Position numbers and translations under genes: made by a program. Source: Saprospirales bacterium GYS_P2D (GTDB lineage: Bacteria > Bacteroidota > Bacteroidia > Chitinophagales > Saprospiraceae). Taken from it: a stretch of DNA of 64,000 bases. The stretch spans positions 310,001-374,000 of the forward strand of contig WUUP01000002.1 in the NCBI GenBank assembly GCA_009833045.1, written 5' to 3'. The stretch's first letter is position 1; each line of letters begins with the position of its first letter. The notes below the pieces were generated by a model, which saw only the letters and a program-made list of their open reading frames with translations, was not told the DNA's origin and did not search any database. Below are positions 1 to 7,400 of this stretch, in pieces.

Positions 1-204
1 GCCTAAAGTGTATCCTGCAGGTTAACACATCTGATCATAATTATTAACACAGCGCTCACCAATGAAATGTGCTGTTCATATACTTATAGATGTCGTTTAT
101 CAAAAGCATAGGGATAATTGAAAAGATAATTTTGACCTTTAGTGTGTCGGTGATGACCAGACTATTATAGCGCTCAAATACTACTAACAGCTAAACCACA
201 AAAT
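1..204. other. Window-edge intergenic region, nothing recognised
   Basis: I see no coding region, RNA gene or clear promoter in this AT-rich stretch before the LuxR-type gene. It may hold that gene's promoter, but no TAnnTTTG box stands out. Confidence 0.4.
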
Positions 205-414
205 ATGTCTAATACTCTATCACAACGAGAAATCGAAATCCTCAGACTCATCTCTTGGGAAAAAACCACTCGAGAAATGGCTAATCAACTCTTCCTGTCT
301 GATCATACTATCAACACTCATCGTAAAAATATCATGATGAAGCTCAAAGTGAGCAATGCGGCAGGATTAGTACGGAAAGGATTTGAGTTAGGTCTATTAA
401 GAATAGCATCCTAA
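205..414 (+). CDS. Free-standing LuxR/GerE-type helix-turn-helix protein
   Basis: This 69-residue protein is essentially only a LuxR-type DNA-binding domain. LSQREIEILRLI opens the first helix, EMANQLFLSDHTINTHRKNI forms the scaffold and recognition helices, and KLKVSNAAGLVRKG closes the four-helix unit. There is no receiver, PAS or autoinducer domain, so its activity must be set by its level or by a partner. It starts with ATG at 205 and the HTH begins about five residues later, so little is missing. Its targets are unknown. Sequence before position 1 is not visible, so I cannot exclude that it is the remnant of a longer regulator, but no in-frame coding sequence is evident upstream. Confidence 0.75.
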   Translation: MSNTLSQREIEILRLISWEKTTREMANQLFLSDHTINTHRKNIMMKLKVSNAAGLVRKGFELGLLRIAS

Positions 415-550
415 GTAAACACCTGAATTATTTTACAAAAGGGATGAGATCTCGGAGTGGCTTCCTTGATTTCATTTTACTTTATAGAAGACATTAAAAA
501 TCAGGTGTGAATCATCCAAGCGACACCAGACGATTTCTCTCCTAATAAAT

Positions 551-580
551 AAAAGACGACCCTCTGAGTGATCGTCCTTA
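551..580 (-). terminator. Probable intrinsic terminator after the Bax-inhibitor gene
   Basis: On the minus strand GGACGA pairs with TCGTCT (six pairs, one G-U) around a 13-nt loop and is followed by a T-rich run. It lies about 30 nt past the stop of the 610-1377 gene. It also has a short T-run on the plus strand, so it might serve the LuxR-type gene as well. Confidence 0.45.
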
Positions 581-609
581 GTTTTTATGGTTGTAAATTA
601 TTCGAAGCT

Positions 610-1377
610 TTAGTCATTCTGCAGCTTACTGATTAGTCTTAGGAACTCAACATACAGCCAGACTATAGTGAATACTAAACTCATGGCAAAGTACCATTCC
701 ATATACTTCGGCGCTTTCATCTGCTCTCCTTTTTCAAAATTGTCAAAGTCCAAAAGCAAATTGAGTGCAGCGATGCCGATGATGACCACCGTAATACCGA
801 TGCCAATAGGTCCTCCCTCATGTATGTATGGTATAGAGAAACCTACAAAATGGCCTACCCAACTGACCAAGTAAATGATCATTATGGCTCCTACAGCCAT
901 AGACACTCCCATTCTAAATTTCTGCGTGACAGGAATCAAACCCGACTGATAGATCCCCAGCATCAAGAATAAAGTACCCAAAGTAGCTATCAAAGCAATA
1001 GTGATGATCCCTTCATAGGCAGCACCATAGTAGGCCGATACCGTCCCTACAAATAACCCTTCGAGTAGAGCAAAAACGGGTGCTGTGTAAGGTGAATGCT
1101 GAGGTCTGAAACTGGTATAAAAAAAGACAGCCGCTGCTCCCAATGTCCCTACTGGTAAAAACATACGCAATGGCACCATATAACTAAAGAAGGCAGATAT
1201 CAACACTATTGTCCCCAGTATAAATGTCTTGTTGACACTGCCGCCTATGGTCATAGGCTGGCTCTCGAGTAATGGCGCATCCAGTACATCACTCATTTGA
1301 TTTTGGCTAAACTTAGTTTGCATTTTGGTCAATGCTTTGTCATTGACCATTGGATTTCCTGATTTGGTAAAATTCAT
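610..1377 (-). CDS. Bax inhibitor-1 / YccA family membrane protein
   Basis: This is a 255-residue integral membrane protein with about seven hydrophobic segments after a roughly 45-residue polar N-terminus. Features typical of bacterial BI-1/YccA-like proteins include FRPQHSPYTAPVFALLEGL, the YYGAAYEGIITIALIATLGTLF segment, and the C-terminal ALNLLLDFDNFEKG and APKYMEWYFAMSLVFTIVWLYVEFLRL. The acidic DFDNFEKG motif before the last helix matches the region that carries the conserved aspartates of the family, which acts as a pH-sensitive Ca2+ leak channel in characterised members. That function is family knowledge and not shown here. It is a monocistronic gene divergent from the GTPase operon. 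Confidence 0.85.
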   Translation of the reverse strand: MNFTKSGNPMVNDKALTKMQTKFSQNQMSDVLDAPLLESQPMTIGGSVNKTFILGTIVLISAFFSYMVPLRMFLPVGTLGAAAVFFYTSFRPQHSPYTAPVFALLEGLFVGTVSAYYGAAYEGIITIALIATLGTLFLMLGIYQSGLIPVTQKFRMGVSMAVGAIMIIYLVSWVGHFVGFSIPYIHEGGPIGIGITVVIIGIAALNLLLDFDNFEKGEQMKAPKYMEWYFAMSLVFTIVWLYVEFLRLISKLQND

Positions 1378-1547
1378 TGTAACGATTTAGTGATAAGATG
1401 ATCTAAAAATAACAATCTTGCTAATAGATCATAAAGCTTTATGTCAATTTTATGACAGTATGAAAGCTCATATACCACTACGTCAGCCACACATTTCAGG
1501 AAACCAGGAAAAAGATGTCATCAACTTTTAAAACCATTAGAGAAAAG

Positions 1548-1580
1548 TAAAAAAGACCTTGATAGTCATAATCAAGATCT
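1548..1580 (-). terminator. Orphan terminator-like hairpin, minus strand
   Basis: Read on the minus strand, AGATCTTGAT pairs with ATCAAGGTCT (10 pairs, one G-U) around a 7-nt loop and is followed by a run of T. No annotated minus-strand gene ends here, so it would act only on a small RNA or antisense transcript starting between here and the GTPase operon. Confidence 0.4.
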
Positions 1581-1604
1581 CTTCATTCCGAATTGATTCA
1601 CATG

Positions 1605-1630
1605 ATATCATGATCCATGGATCATGATAT
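1605..1630. repeat. Perfect 26-nt palindrome upstream of the GTPase operon
   Basis: Each 13-nt arm is the exact reverse complement of the other, with CCATGG at the centre and ATATCATGAT at the outer left. There is no loop, so it suits a dimeric repressor operator or a cruciform better than an RNA hairpin. It lies about 145 nt before the first operon gene. Confidence 0.6.
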
Positions 1631-1774
1631 TAAGTAGACTCTTCCATTCTGAAAATATCCCTAAGCGGGAAACGATTTTTTCATATCAAAACTACCCGAT
1701 AAAGCATTTTGGTCTACAAATACTCTACATCTCAATCAAAATACTCATCGGATTAGGTCAGATATCAGTCTCTG

Positions 1775-2122
1775 ATGTCATATGAAGAGTTAATCATTAA
1801 TTCATATAATACCAGATTCATGAAAACAACAGAAGCTAACAAGATAGATGCAATACGAGAGCTGATCGTAGGTAAAGAAATGGCTGATATACAAAATCAG
1901 TTTAGCACTATAGAGCATAAGTTTACGACTATCTTAGATAAATCGAGTAGCCACCTGACCAAAGAAATCAAGGAGGGAATAAAATCATTGGATGCTAAAA
2001 TCATAGACCTAAAAGCTGATTTAAAAAAAGCAAACGAGAATCTCGAGCAACTATCAAAAGATAAGATCGATAAGAAAGACCTATCAGTCCTATTCATGGA
2101 GATCGCTCAAAAACTGCAGTAA
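1775..2122 (+). CDS. Small coiled-coil protein of the GTPase operon, function unknown
   Basis: This 115-residue protein is mainly helical. From about residue 55 to 105 it reads as a charged coiled coil (HLTKEIKEGIKSLDAKIIDL, KADLKKANENLEQLSKDKID). There is no signal peptide or membrane segment, so it should be cytosolic. I recognise no family. ATG at 1775 is the longest start; ATG at 1820 (MKTTEANK) is also possible and would remove 15 residues. Its stop codon overlaps the next start as TAATG, so the two are probably made together. A coiled coil beside a longin/roadblock-like protein suggests a scaffold subunit, which is inference. Confidence 0.75.
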   Translation: MSYEELIINSYNTRFMKTTEANKIDAIRELIVGKEMADIQNQFSTIEHKFTTILDKSSSHLTKEIKEGIKSLDAKIIDLKADLKKANENLEQLSKDKIDKKDLSVLFMEIAQKLQ

Positions 2123-2904
2123 TGCGAGCCCCCCATGACACCAATAAGCTTACTGATGAATACGAGGAGCTGAAGACCATATTATTAGGTGAGAAGCACT
2201 ATACTCACCTCGAGGAATATGAGAGCTTCAAAGCAGAAGTATTCAGCAAATTGGACTCCATCGAAGCATTAGTGAGGAGTAGCCAACATTTTGAAGCGCA
2301 AGCTACTCAATCCAAAGAAGCGATCATTGACATCGTGAGCCCTAATATGGGGCGCATTATCAAAGTCAGTATCAATAATCAAATAGAAGCGCTCAATCAG
2401 CGTATCAAAGAAATATCAGACTCTATCACACAGCGGCTGAGCATACGAGGTATCATTAAGCGACTATTCAGAAAAGATGAGACAATCTCTGCACAAGAGA
2501 TCTATCCTCGCATCATGCAGATACTGATCATAGATAATGGCTCTGGACTTCTCAAGGCTAATTTTGATAGAGTACGCCTACAGGATCCAGATATGATGTC
2601 AGCTATCATCACGTCAGTCAAGACCTTCGCCGAGTCTTCGCTTGCCGTAGATAATGCAGAGATAGGGCATATTGATTATGTGGACTTTGGCGTCAATTTT
2701 TATCCTTACGGCTCGTACTACTATGCCATCGTATTGGATGGACAGAGCACTCCCTCATTTGATATTGAGATTGCTGAGGCTATTAATGAATTTAGTCTCG
2801 CACATCTGAGCGACTTCTCCGACACACCTGCTGACAGTGACCAGCTTAATCAAGTTTGTAAAGAATACTTCGAATCATTATGCGAGAGATTAGAAAGAAA
2901 GTAG
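2122..2904 (+). CDS. Longin/roadblock-like partner protein of the small GTPase
   Basis: The protein has 260 residues. Residues 1-60 are acidic and helical. Residues 65-120 contain a segment (EAIIDIVSPNMGRIIKVSIN...LSIRGIIKRLFRKDE) that I recall from the N-terminal part of OmpA-family proteins in cyanobacteria and myxobacteria, where it reads roughly PVIGPAIRRSI...SWRGLKWR. Residues ~133-235 read as beta-beta-alpha-beta-beta-alpha: IMQILIIDNGSGLL, KANFDRV, PDMMSAIITSVKTFAESSL, IGHIDYVDFGVNFYPYG, YYYAIVLDG, then a closing helix. This order fits longin/roadblock folds, which act as platforms or exchange factors for small GTPases. No transmembrane or signal segment is present. The next gene, the GTPase, starts 25 nt inside this one. 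The fold is inferred from pattern and memory, not from a search. Confidence 0.65.
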   Translation: MRAPHDTNKLTDEYEELKTILLGEKHYTHLEEYESFKAEVFSKLDSIEALVRSSQHFEAQATQSKEAIIDIVSPNMGRIIKVSINNQIEALNQRIKEISDSITQRLSIRGIIKRLFRKDETISAQEIYPRIMQILIIDNGSGLLKANFDRVRLQDPDMMSAIITSVKTFAESSLAVDNAEIGHIDYVDFGVNFYPYGSYYYAIVLDGQSTPSFDIEIAEAINEFSLAHLSDFSDTPADSDQLNQVCKEYFESLCERLERK

Positions 2905-3368
2905 TCATCTGTGGCGAAGTAGGTGTAGGAAAAACTTCATTATTTAGGAAGTTTCTCTTTGACCAATTTTCAGAGATCTATCTGAGTACAATAGGCGTAC
3001 AGGTAGATAAGAAGTCGATCCAAATCAATGATAAGAATGTCATCATGATGCTCTGGGATATAGCTGGAGAGATCATGGATACTCCACTGCATGGTGGGTA
3101 CACACAGGGAGCTAATGGGATCATAGGTGTATATGATGCCACGAGACCTGAGACCTTAGACTCTCTACTGACATTCTTGAATAGGCTACAAGTCTCTCAT
3201 CCCAAGTGCGAAATAGTCATCCTGGCTAACAAGGTCGATCTCCTCAATGAAGAACAACGAAAAGATCTATTAAATAACGAAAAGCTAAGCTTCTCTACCT
3301 CCGCTAAGACTGGTGAGAATGTAGAAGAATCATTCTGTATGCTGGCTAAAATGATGATCAGTGAATAA
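2880..3368 (+). CDS. Rab/Ras-like small GTPase
   Basis: This 162-residue single G domain has all five motifs: P-loop GEVGVGKTS (12-20), switch-I threonine in YLSTIGVQ (T37), G3 WDIAGE (59-64), NKVD (117-120) and SAK (141-143). The Rab-like STIGVQ and LWDIAG spacing separates it from Era/EngA-type bacterial GTPases and from MglA. The position of the catalytic glutamine of Ras/Rab (Q61) holds E64. There is no C-terminal cysteine for prenylation, so membrane attachment must be indirect. ATG at 2880 is the only plausible start, since no other methionine precedes the P-loop. It overlaps the upstream gene by 25 nt and the histidine kinase by 8 nt, implying coupled translation and a shared pathway. 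Confidence 0.92.
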   Translation: MREIRKKVVICGEVGVGKTSLFRKFLFDQFSEIYLSTIGVQVDKKSIQINDKNVIMMLWDIAGEIMDTPLHGGYTQGANGIIGVYDATRPETLDSLLTFLNRLQVSHPKCEIVILANKVDLLNEEQRKDLLNNEKLSFSTSAKTGENVEESFCMLAKMMISE

Positions 3369-4836
3369 GCATCACGAAATAGTAATAGATAAAAAGGGAA
3401 TCATCATACAGAGTACTGCTCCGATGATCCAGAGTATTGGCGAGTCTATTGGAGACTTCTTACCTATATTTTATGATCTATCGATCATCACTGACATGCC
3501 GCTCCACGAAATAGATCCCTATGAGTGCACGATAGACGGTATTTACTATTTCTTTCACCTATCATGGGTAACGAGCAAAGGTACTCCCTACTATATCATC
3601 AGCATCAAGGACAATTCATTCTTGTACAAAAAACTACAGCAGGAACGCTCTCTAAAGAATTCCTACAAAATAGAAAAAGATCAAATCTCAAAAAGCTATC
3701 AAAAAGTCCAAGAAGAACGTGTCAAAACTGAGATAAAAAACGATCAACTCAATATCCTGCTCAATCACTCCAGAGAAGGCATCATATACATAGATGCGAG
3801 TGATAATCACATCATCACCATCAATAAGCGAGGACTCGAGATATTTGGAGTGGAGGACATATCAACCTTTATCAATAAAATCTCGAATGAGCTCTACATA
3901 CATACTGAAGATGGCAGGCATCAGTCTGTCAAGGAATACTATGATCAATACTCATGTGCCGACTATATATCATCCCAAAAAAGGGTCATAGGTGTCATGA
4001 GTCTGACTCGGCCCACACAGTATCTATCCTACAAGATCGTAGCAGACAAAACCGACAAGGCTCATCCAAAACATATCATACTCTATAGCGACATCACACA
4101 GGAGCATAGCTATCAGATCCAGCTACATAACAAAAACGAACAACTACAGCGCTACATCGAATCCAATATTCAATTAGAACAATTTGCTCATGTAGCCTCA
4201 CATGACCTCCAGGCCCCGATCATCTCAGTCAAAAGCTTCTCCAAGCTGATGATAGACAGAATGAATGATAAGCTGAGTCCGGCTGAGCAGCAGTATCTTA
4301 GAATCATCTATGATAATGCGAATCAAATGGATGAATTAGTCACTGATCTATTAGAATATTCTAAAATCAATAGTCAGGCTATCAATAAAACAAATGTAAA
4401 GCTCTGTGGCCTGATAGAAGAGGTCATCTCTAATCTACAAGTACAGGCACAAGAAAATAATGTAACACTGTCCTGCAAAACAGATGAAATAGAAGCACTC
4501 ATCGATAAAGTAAAAATCAAAAGAGTTCTGCAAAATCTAATTGCTAACGCTATAAAATTTCACGATCCAGCAAAGGAGTCTACTGTCGAGGTCACCGTCG
4601 AGCAGCAAAACGATCAGGTCATCATCCATGTCAGAGATAATGGTATCGGCATACCAGTGAGCAATATCGATATATTCGAACCCTACAAACAGCTCAATAA
4701 CAAAGCAAAATATAAGGGCTCCGGTATGGGTCTGGCCATATGCAAAAAGATAATCATGCAGCACAATGGCATCATCGACTACAGCTCAGAGTCTGGCCGA
4801 GGCACAGATTTTTGGTTTAGCTTACCTATCAAATGA
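3361..4836 (+). CDS. Cytosolic PAS sensor histidine kinase
   Basis: The protein has 491 residues. An N-terminal globular domain (~1-90, possibly PAS-like) leads into a coiled coil (~92-130), then a PAS domain (~131-250, starting LLNHSREGIIYIDASDNHII). HisKA has the phospho-accepting H281 in FAHVASHDLQAP. HATPase_c has N-box NLIANAIKFH (392-401), G1 DNGIG (426-430) and G2 GSGMGL (453-458). No membrane segment is visible, so the signal is cytosolic. The start codon is GTG at 3361, 8 nt inside the GTPase gene; the next in-frame ATG would cut into the first domain. The gene ends in an ATGA overlap with the response regulator. The GTPase or longin-like protein could gate this kinase, which is inference. 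Confidence 0.9.
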   Translation: MNKHHEIVIDKKGIIIQSTAPMIQSIGESIGDFLPIFYDLSIITDMPLHEIDPYECTIDGIYYFFHLSWVTSKGTPYYIISIKDNSFLYKKLQQERSLKNSYKIEKDQISKSYQKVQEERVKTEIKNDQLNILLNHSREGIIYIDASDNHIITINKRGLEIFGVEDISTFINKISNELYIHTEDGRHQSVKEYYDQYSCADYISSQKRVIGVMSLTRPTQYLSYKIVADKTDKAHPKHIILYSDITQEHSYQIQLHNKNEQLQRYIESNIQLEQFAHVASHDLQAPIISVKSFSKLMIDRMNDKLSPAEQQYLRIIYDNANQMDELVTDLLEYSKINSQAINKTNVKLCGLIEEVISNLQVQAQENNVTLSCKTDEIEALIDKVKIKRVLQNLIANAIKFHDPAKESTVEVTVEQQNDQVIIHVRDNGIGIPVSNIDIFEPYKQLNNKAKYKGSGMGLAICKKIIMQHNGIIDYSSESGRGTDFWFSLPIK

Positions 4837-5261
4837 ACAACACCCCCGAAAATAAAGACATGAGTATGAAATTGATGTTCATCGATGATGATAGCAGCTC
4901 CCATCTCTACCACAACATCATGGCGACGGATGCCGGATTTGATGGAGACAAGCTCTTATTCTTCTTGGAGGTAGACGAGGCTATCTCACATCTCCAAGCA
5001 CTCAAAGAAAATCAGAAATTAGATGAATGGCCAAACTATATATTCGTAGATATCAATATGCCATTCAAGACAGGATATGACTTTGTCGAAGAGTATCAAG
5101 ACATATGTCCTACTGATCAGAAAAGTAAGATCTACTTCGTATCATCGACTAAGAATCCGGCAGACATAGAAAAGGTCCGCAGCATAAGTATCATCAACGG
5201 ATTTAGAACCAAATTTTTGGATAGATCCTATTTTGAGAATATCAAACTACAGGCTCAGTAA
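4833..5261 (+). CDS. Single-domain response regulator
   Basis: This 142-residue CheY-like receiver has no output domain. The acidic pocket is D18-D20 (FIDDDSS), the phospho-acceptor is D73 in FVDINMP, a switch serine lies in FVSSTKNPAD, and a lysine follows in FRTKFLD, although the usual K-P dipeptide is altered. It follows the kinase with a 4-nt ATGA overlap, so it is almost certainly its partner. Without an output domain it must act through protein contact or as a phosphorelay intermediate. The sequence resembles the rcp1-type regulators that accompany phytochrome-class kinases, a comparison made from memory. Confidence 0.88.
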   Translation: MNNTPENKDMSMKLMFIDDDSSSHLYHNIMATDAGFDGDKLLFFLEVDEAISHLQALKENQKLDEWPNYIFVDINMPFKTGYDFVEEYQDICPTDQKSKIYFVSSTKNPADIEKVRSISIINGFRTKFLDRSYFENIKLQAQ

Positions 5262-5344
5262 GTATATCGTGAATACAATGATATTAGTAGAATAGGTAAG
5301 CATAATAGGACTAATTCAACTATCTTACTCGTAAAACGAGGAAG

Positions 5345-5551
5345 ATGGAAAAAGTAAAAGTGATGTTCACCATATCGCAGATCAAGATCAAGACTGCGCA
5401 GTATGTACTCAAAGCAGCAGGAATCGAGAGTTTCGCACTGGATCAAGCAGATAGTGCTCATGCGGGCCTATTCGGAGATATCAAGCTATACGTCGACGAA
5501 GATCAAGCCACAGAAGCTCGAAGAATACTGGAGGAAGAAGAAATCCTCTAA
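5345..5551 (+). CDS. DUF2007 family putative signal-transducing protein
   Basis: This 68-residue protein has the beta-alpha-beta layout of DUF2007: VKVMFTISQIKIKTAQYVLK, AAGIESFALDQ, then GDIKLYVDEDQATEARRILEE. The family is small and cytosolic and often annotated as 'putative signal transducing protein'; no biochemical role is established. It sits 83 nt after the response regulator in the same direction and directly before the terminator at 5575-5614, so it may be read as the last gene of the operon. Confidence 0.75.
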   Translation: MEKVKVMFTISQIKIKTAQYVLKAAGIESFALDQADSAHAGLFGDIKLYVDEDQATEARRILEEEEIL

Positions 5552-5574
5552 AGCTAAAAGGAACATAAAAAATA

Positions 5575-5614
5575 AAAAGGGAGTCTCGTCAAATCGTCGA
5601 GACTCCCTTTCTTT
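5575..5614. terminator. Strong bidirectional intrinsic terminator
   Basis: A 13-bp perfect stem (AAAGGGAGTCTCG / CGAGACTCCCTTT) with a 9-nt loop is flanked by A-rich sequence on one side and TTTCTTTT on the other, so it can stop transcription in both directions. It sits between the convergent DUF2007 gene and SSS symporter gene. Confidence 0.88.
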
Positions 5615-5641
5615 TATATATCATTCGATTACTCCGAAGCC

Positions 5642-7264
5642 TTAGCTAAAGTAAGTCATCACAAATATCACTATCAAAATAATAAAGACAGAAGCCGCTA
5701 TATCCATCATCCCAAAGCTGGCTCTGTTTTCTGCTTTTTGCTCTGCAGAGGTAGTTTGTAGAGTCAATCCACTCAGCTGAGCCTTTGACATGGCTGGTGT
5801 AGCCAATGAGACGATGACCGCCACTCCCACACAGAATAAGAAGAAGAAAGAAGAAAACTTCAAGAAATTCATGTCAGCATAGGCATACCAGAGTCCTGAT
5901 GGATCGAGGCTTCCTTTGGAGACCTCGAGACCGAGTCTCAGCGCTGCTACGAAGAGTCCTACAAACAAGGTAGCCTGAGCTCCCTGATAGTTTATTCTGC
6001 TAAAGAAAATACCTAATAAGAATACCGCCGTTATCGGAGGCGCTATATAAGACTGGACATTCTGCAGGTAGCCATATAATGCCCCATCTGCCAGCTGCTC
6101 GATGATCGGCACCCACAGGATACCGAGTAGAACCACTACTAATGTGGCAATACGGCCTATCTGTACCATACGAGTCTCTGTAGCGTCGGGATACAGCTTC
6201 TTATAGATATCAATGGTGAATAAGGTCGAACAACTATTGAACACAGAAGCTAATGATGACATCAGTGCCGCCATCAGTCCGGCTGCGACTAAGCCTCTGA
6301 GTCCAGCAGGGAGTATGTGTACCATCAGCATCGGAAATGCTTCATCTGGACGCTCCCACTGCAGCTCGCCTCGCATCTTGAGCACTAAGGCGATCACTCC
6401 TGGGATCAAGAATAAGAATACTGGCAATAGCTTCAAAAAGGCTCCAAAGATCGAACCTCGTCTACCCTCTTTGAGATTCTTAGCGGTGAGGACTCGCTGT
6501 ACGATCACCTGATCTGTACACCAGTACCAGATGCCCACTATGGTCGATGATAGGGCCAGCCAGTGCCATGGATAGTCAGGATCATCCATTGAGCGCCACA
6601 TATTCATATACTCTGGCCCTACAGTGTCGACTACACTCGCCCAGCCACCTGCAGCATTGAGCCCCATGAAAGTCAAGGTCGCTGCTCCGATCACTAAGAT
6701 CACCGCCTGTAGCGTCTCGGTGTAGACTACCGCTCGCATACCCCCTAAGACTGTATACAGTCCTGTCAATATCACGGTAATCAATGCGCCAGTCATGAAT
6801 GATATACCCAATAGAGTCGAGATCACGATCCCGCCTGCATAGAGGGTCACTGAGACTTTTGTCAATACATAAGCCGCCAAACTAAAAAGCGATAAAAACC
6901 ATCTGGTATTTGGTCCAAAGCGCTTCTCTAAAAACTCTGGCATCGTGAATACCCCACTCCTCACATAAAAGGGCAAAAAGAGCCATCCTAAGAGAATCAC
7001 TACCCAAGCATGAAGCTCGTAAATCAGTAGTGGAAACTTATCTCCTGCTCCTGATCCTGCCAAACCCACGACGTGTTCTGATCCAATATTGGAAGCAAAA
7101 ATCGATGCTCCCACTACAAACCAGCCCATGTTGCGCCCAGCAAGAAAATAATCTTCAGAGTCAGTCTGTTTTTGCTTGATGACCCACCATGCGATACCGA
7201 GCAATAGCAAAAAGTATCCTGCTATCACTATCCAGTCTAATGTGACTAAGCTTTCGTTCATCAT
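5642..7264 (-). CDS. SSS-family sodium:sugar symporter, probably for L-arabinose
   Basis: This 540-residue polytopic protein has about 13-14 hydrophobic segments. It opens with LDWIVIAGYFLLLLGIAWWV and the family-typical DSEDYFLAGRNMGWFVVGASIFASNIGSEHVVGLAG, followed by TDQVIVQRVLTAKN and SSLASVFNSCSTLFTIDIYK, which match the SGLT-type branch of the solute:sodium symporters. It is the last gene of the arabinose locus, 136 nt after the epimerase gene. It probably imports the L-arabinose released by the upstream glycosidases, using the sodium gradient. Substrate is inferred from context; the family also carries galactose, glucose, xylose and myo-inositol. Confidence 0.85.
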   Translation of the reverse strand: MMNESLVTLDWIVIAGYFLLLLGIAWWVIKQKQTDSEDYFLAGRNMGWFVVGASIFASNIGSEHVVGLAGSGAGDKFPLLIYELHAWVVILLGWLFLPFYVRSGVFTMPEFLEKRFGPNTRWFLSLFSLAAYVLTKVSVTLYAGGIVISTLLGISFMTGALITVILTGLYTVLGGMRAVVYTETLQAVILVIGAATLTFMGLNAAGGWASVVDTVGPEYMNMWRSMDDPDYPWHWLALSSTIVGIWYWCTDQVIVQRVLTAKNLKEGRRGSIFGAFLKLLPVFLFLIPGVIALVLKMRGELQWERPDEAFPMLMVHILPAGLRGLVAAGLMAALMSSLASVFNSCSTLFTIDIYKKLYPDATETRMVQIGRIATLVVVLLGILWVPIIEQLADGALYGYLQNVQSYIAPPITAVFLLGIFFSRINYQGAQATLFVGLFVAALRLGLEVSKGSLDPSGLWYAYADMNFLKFSSFFFLFCVGVAVIVSLATPAMSKAQLSGLTLQTTSAEQKAENRASFGMMDIAASVFIILIVIFVMTYFS

Positions 7265-7400
7265 AGTTATTTTGTTTTGTTCAGTCTGCCGACATACGTT
7301 ACACCTCTATGATGTCTGACAGGTGCTTAAAAGTAATGTTCTCGATCAGAAATACCTGAGACGACTCTATCATACCAGTCGCCTTAGATACTTCATTGAC

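Larger units (their letters stand above)
1378..1774. other. 397-nt divergent intergenic region holding a hairpin and a long palindrome
   Basis: The region separates the minus-strand BI-1 gene from the plus-strand GTPase operon. It holds a minus-strand terminator-like hairpin (1554-1580) and a perfect 26-nt palindrome (1605-1630), listed separately. No protein gene is seen, and no exact TAnnTTTG promoter box was found before 1775. Confidence 0.5.
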
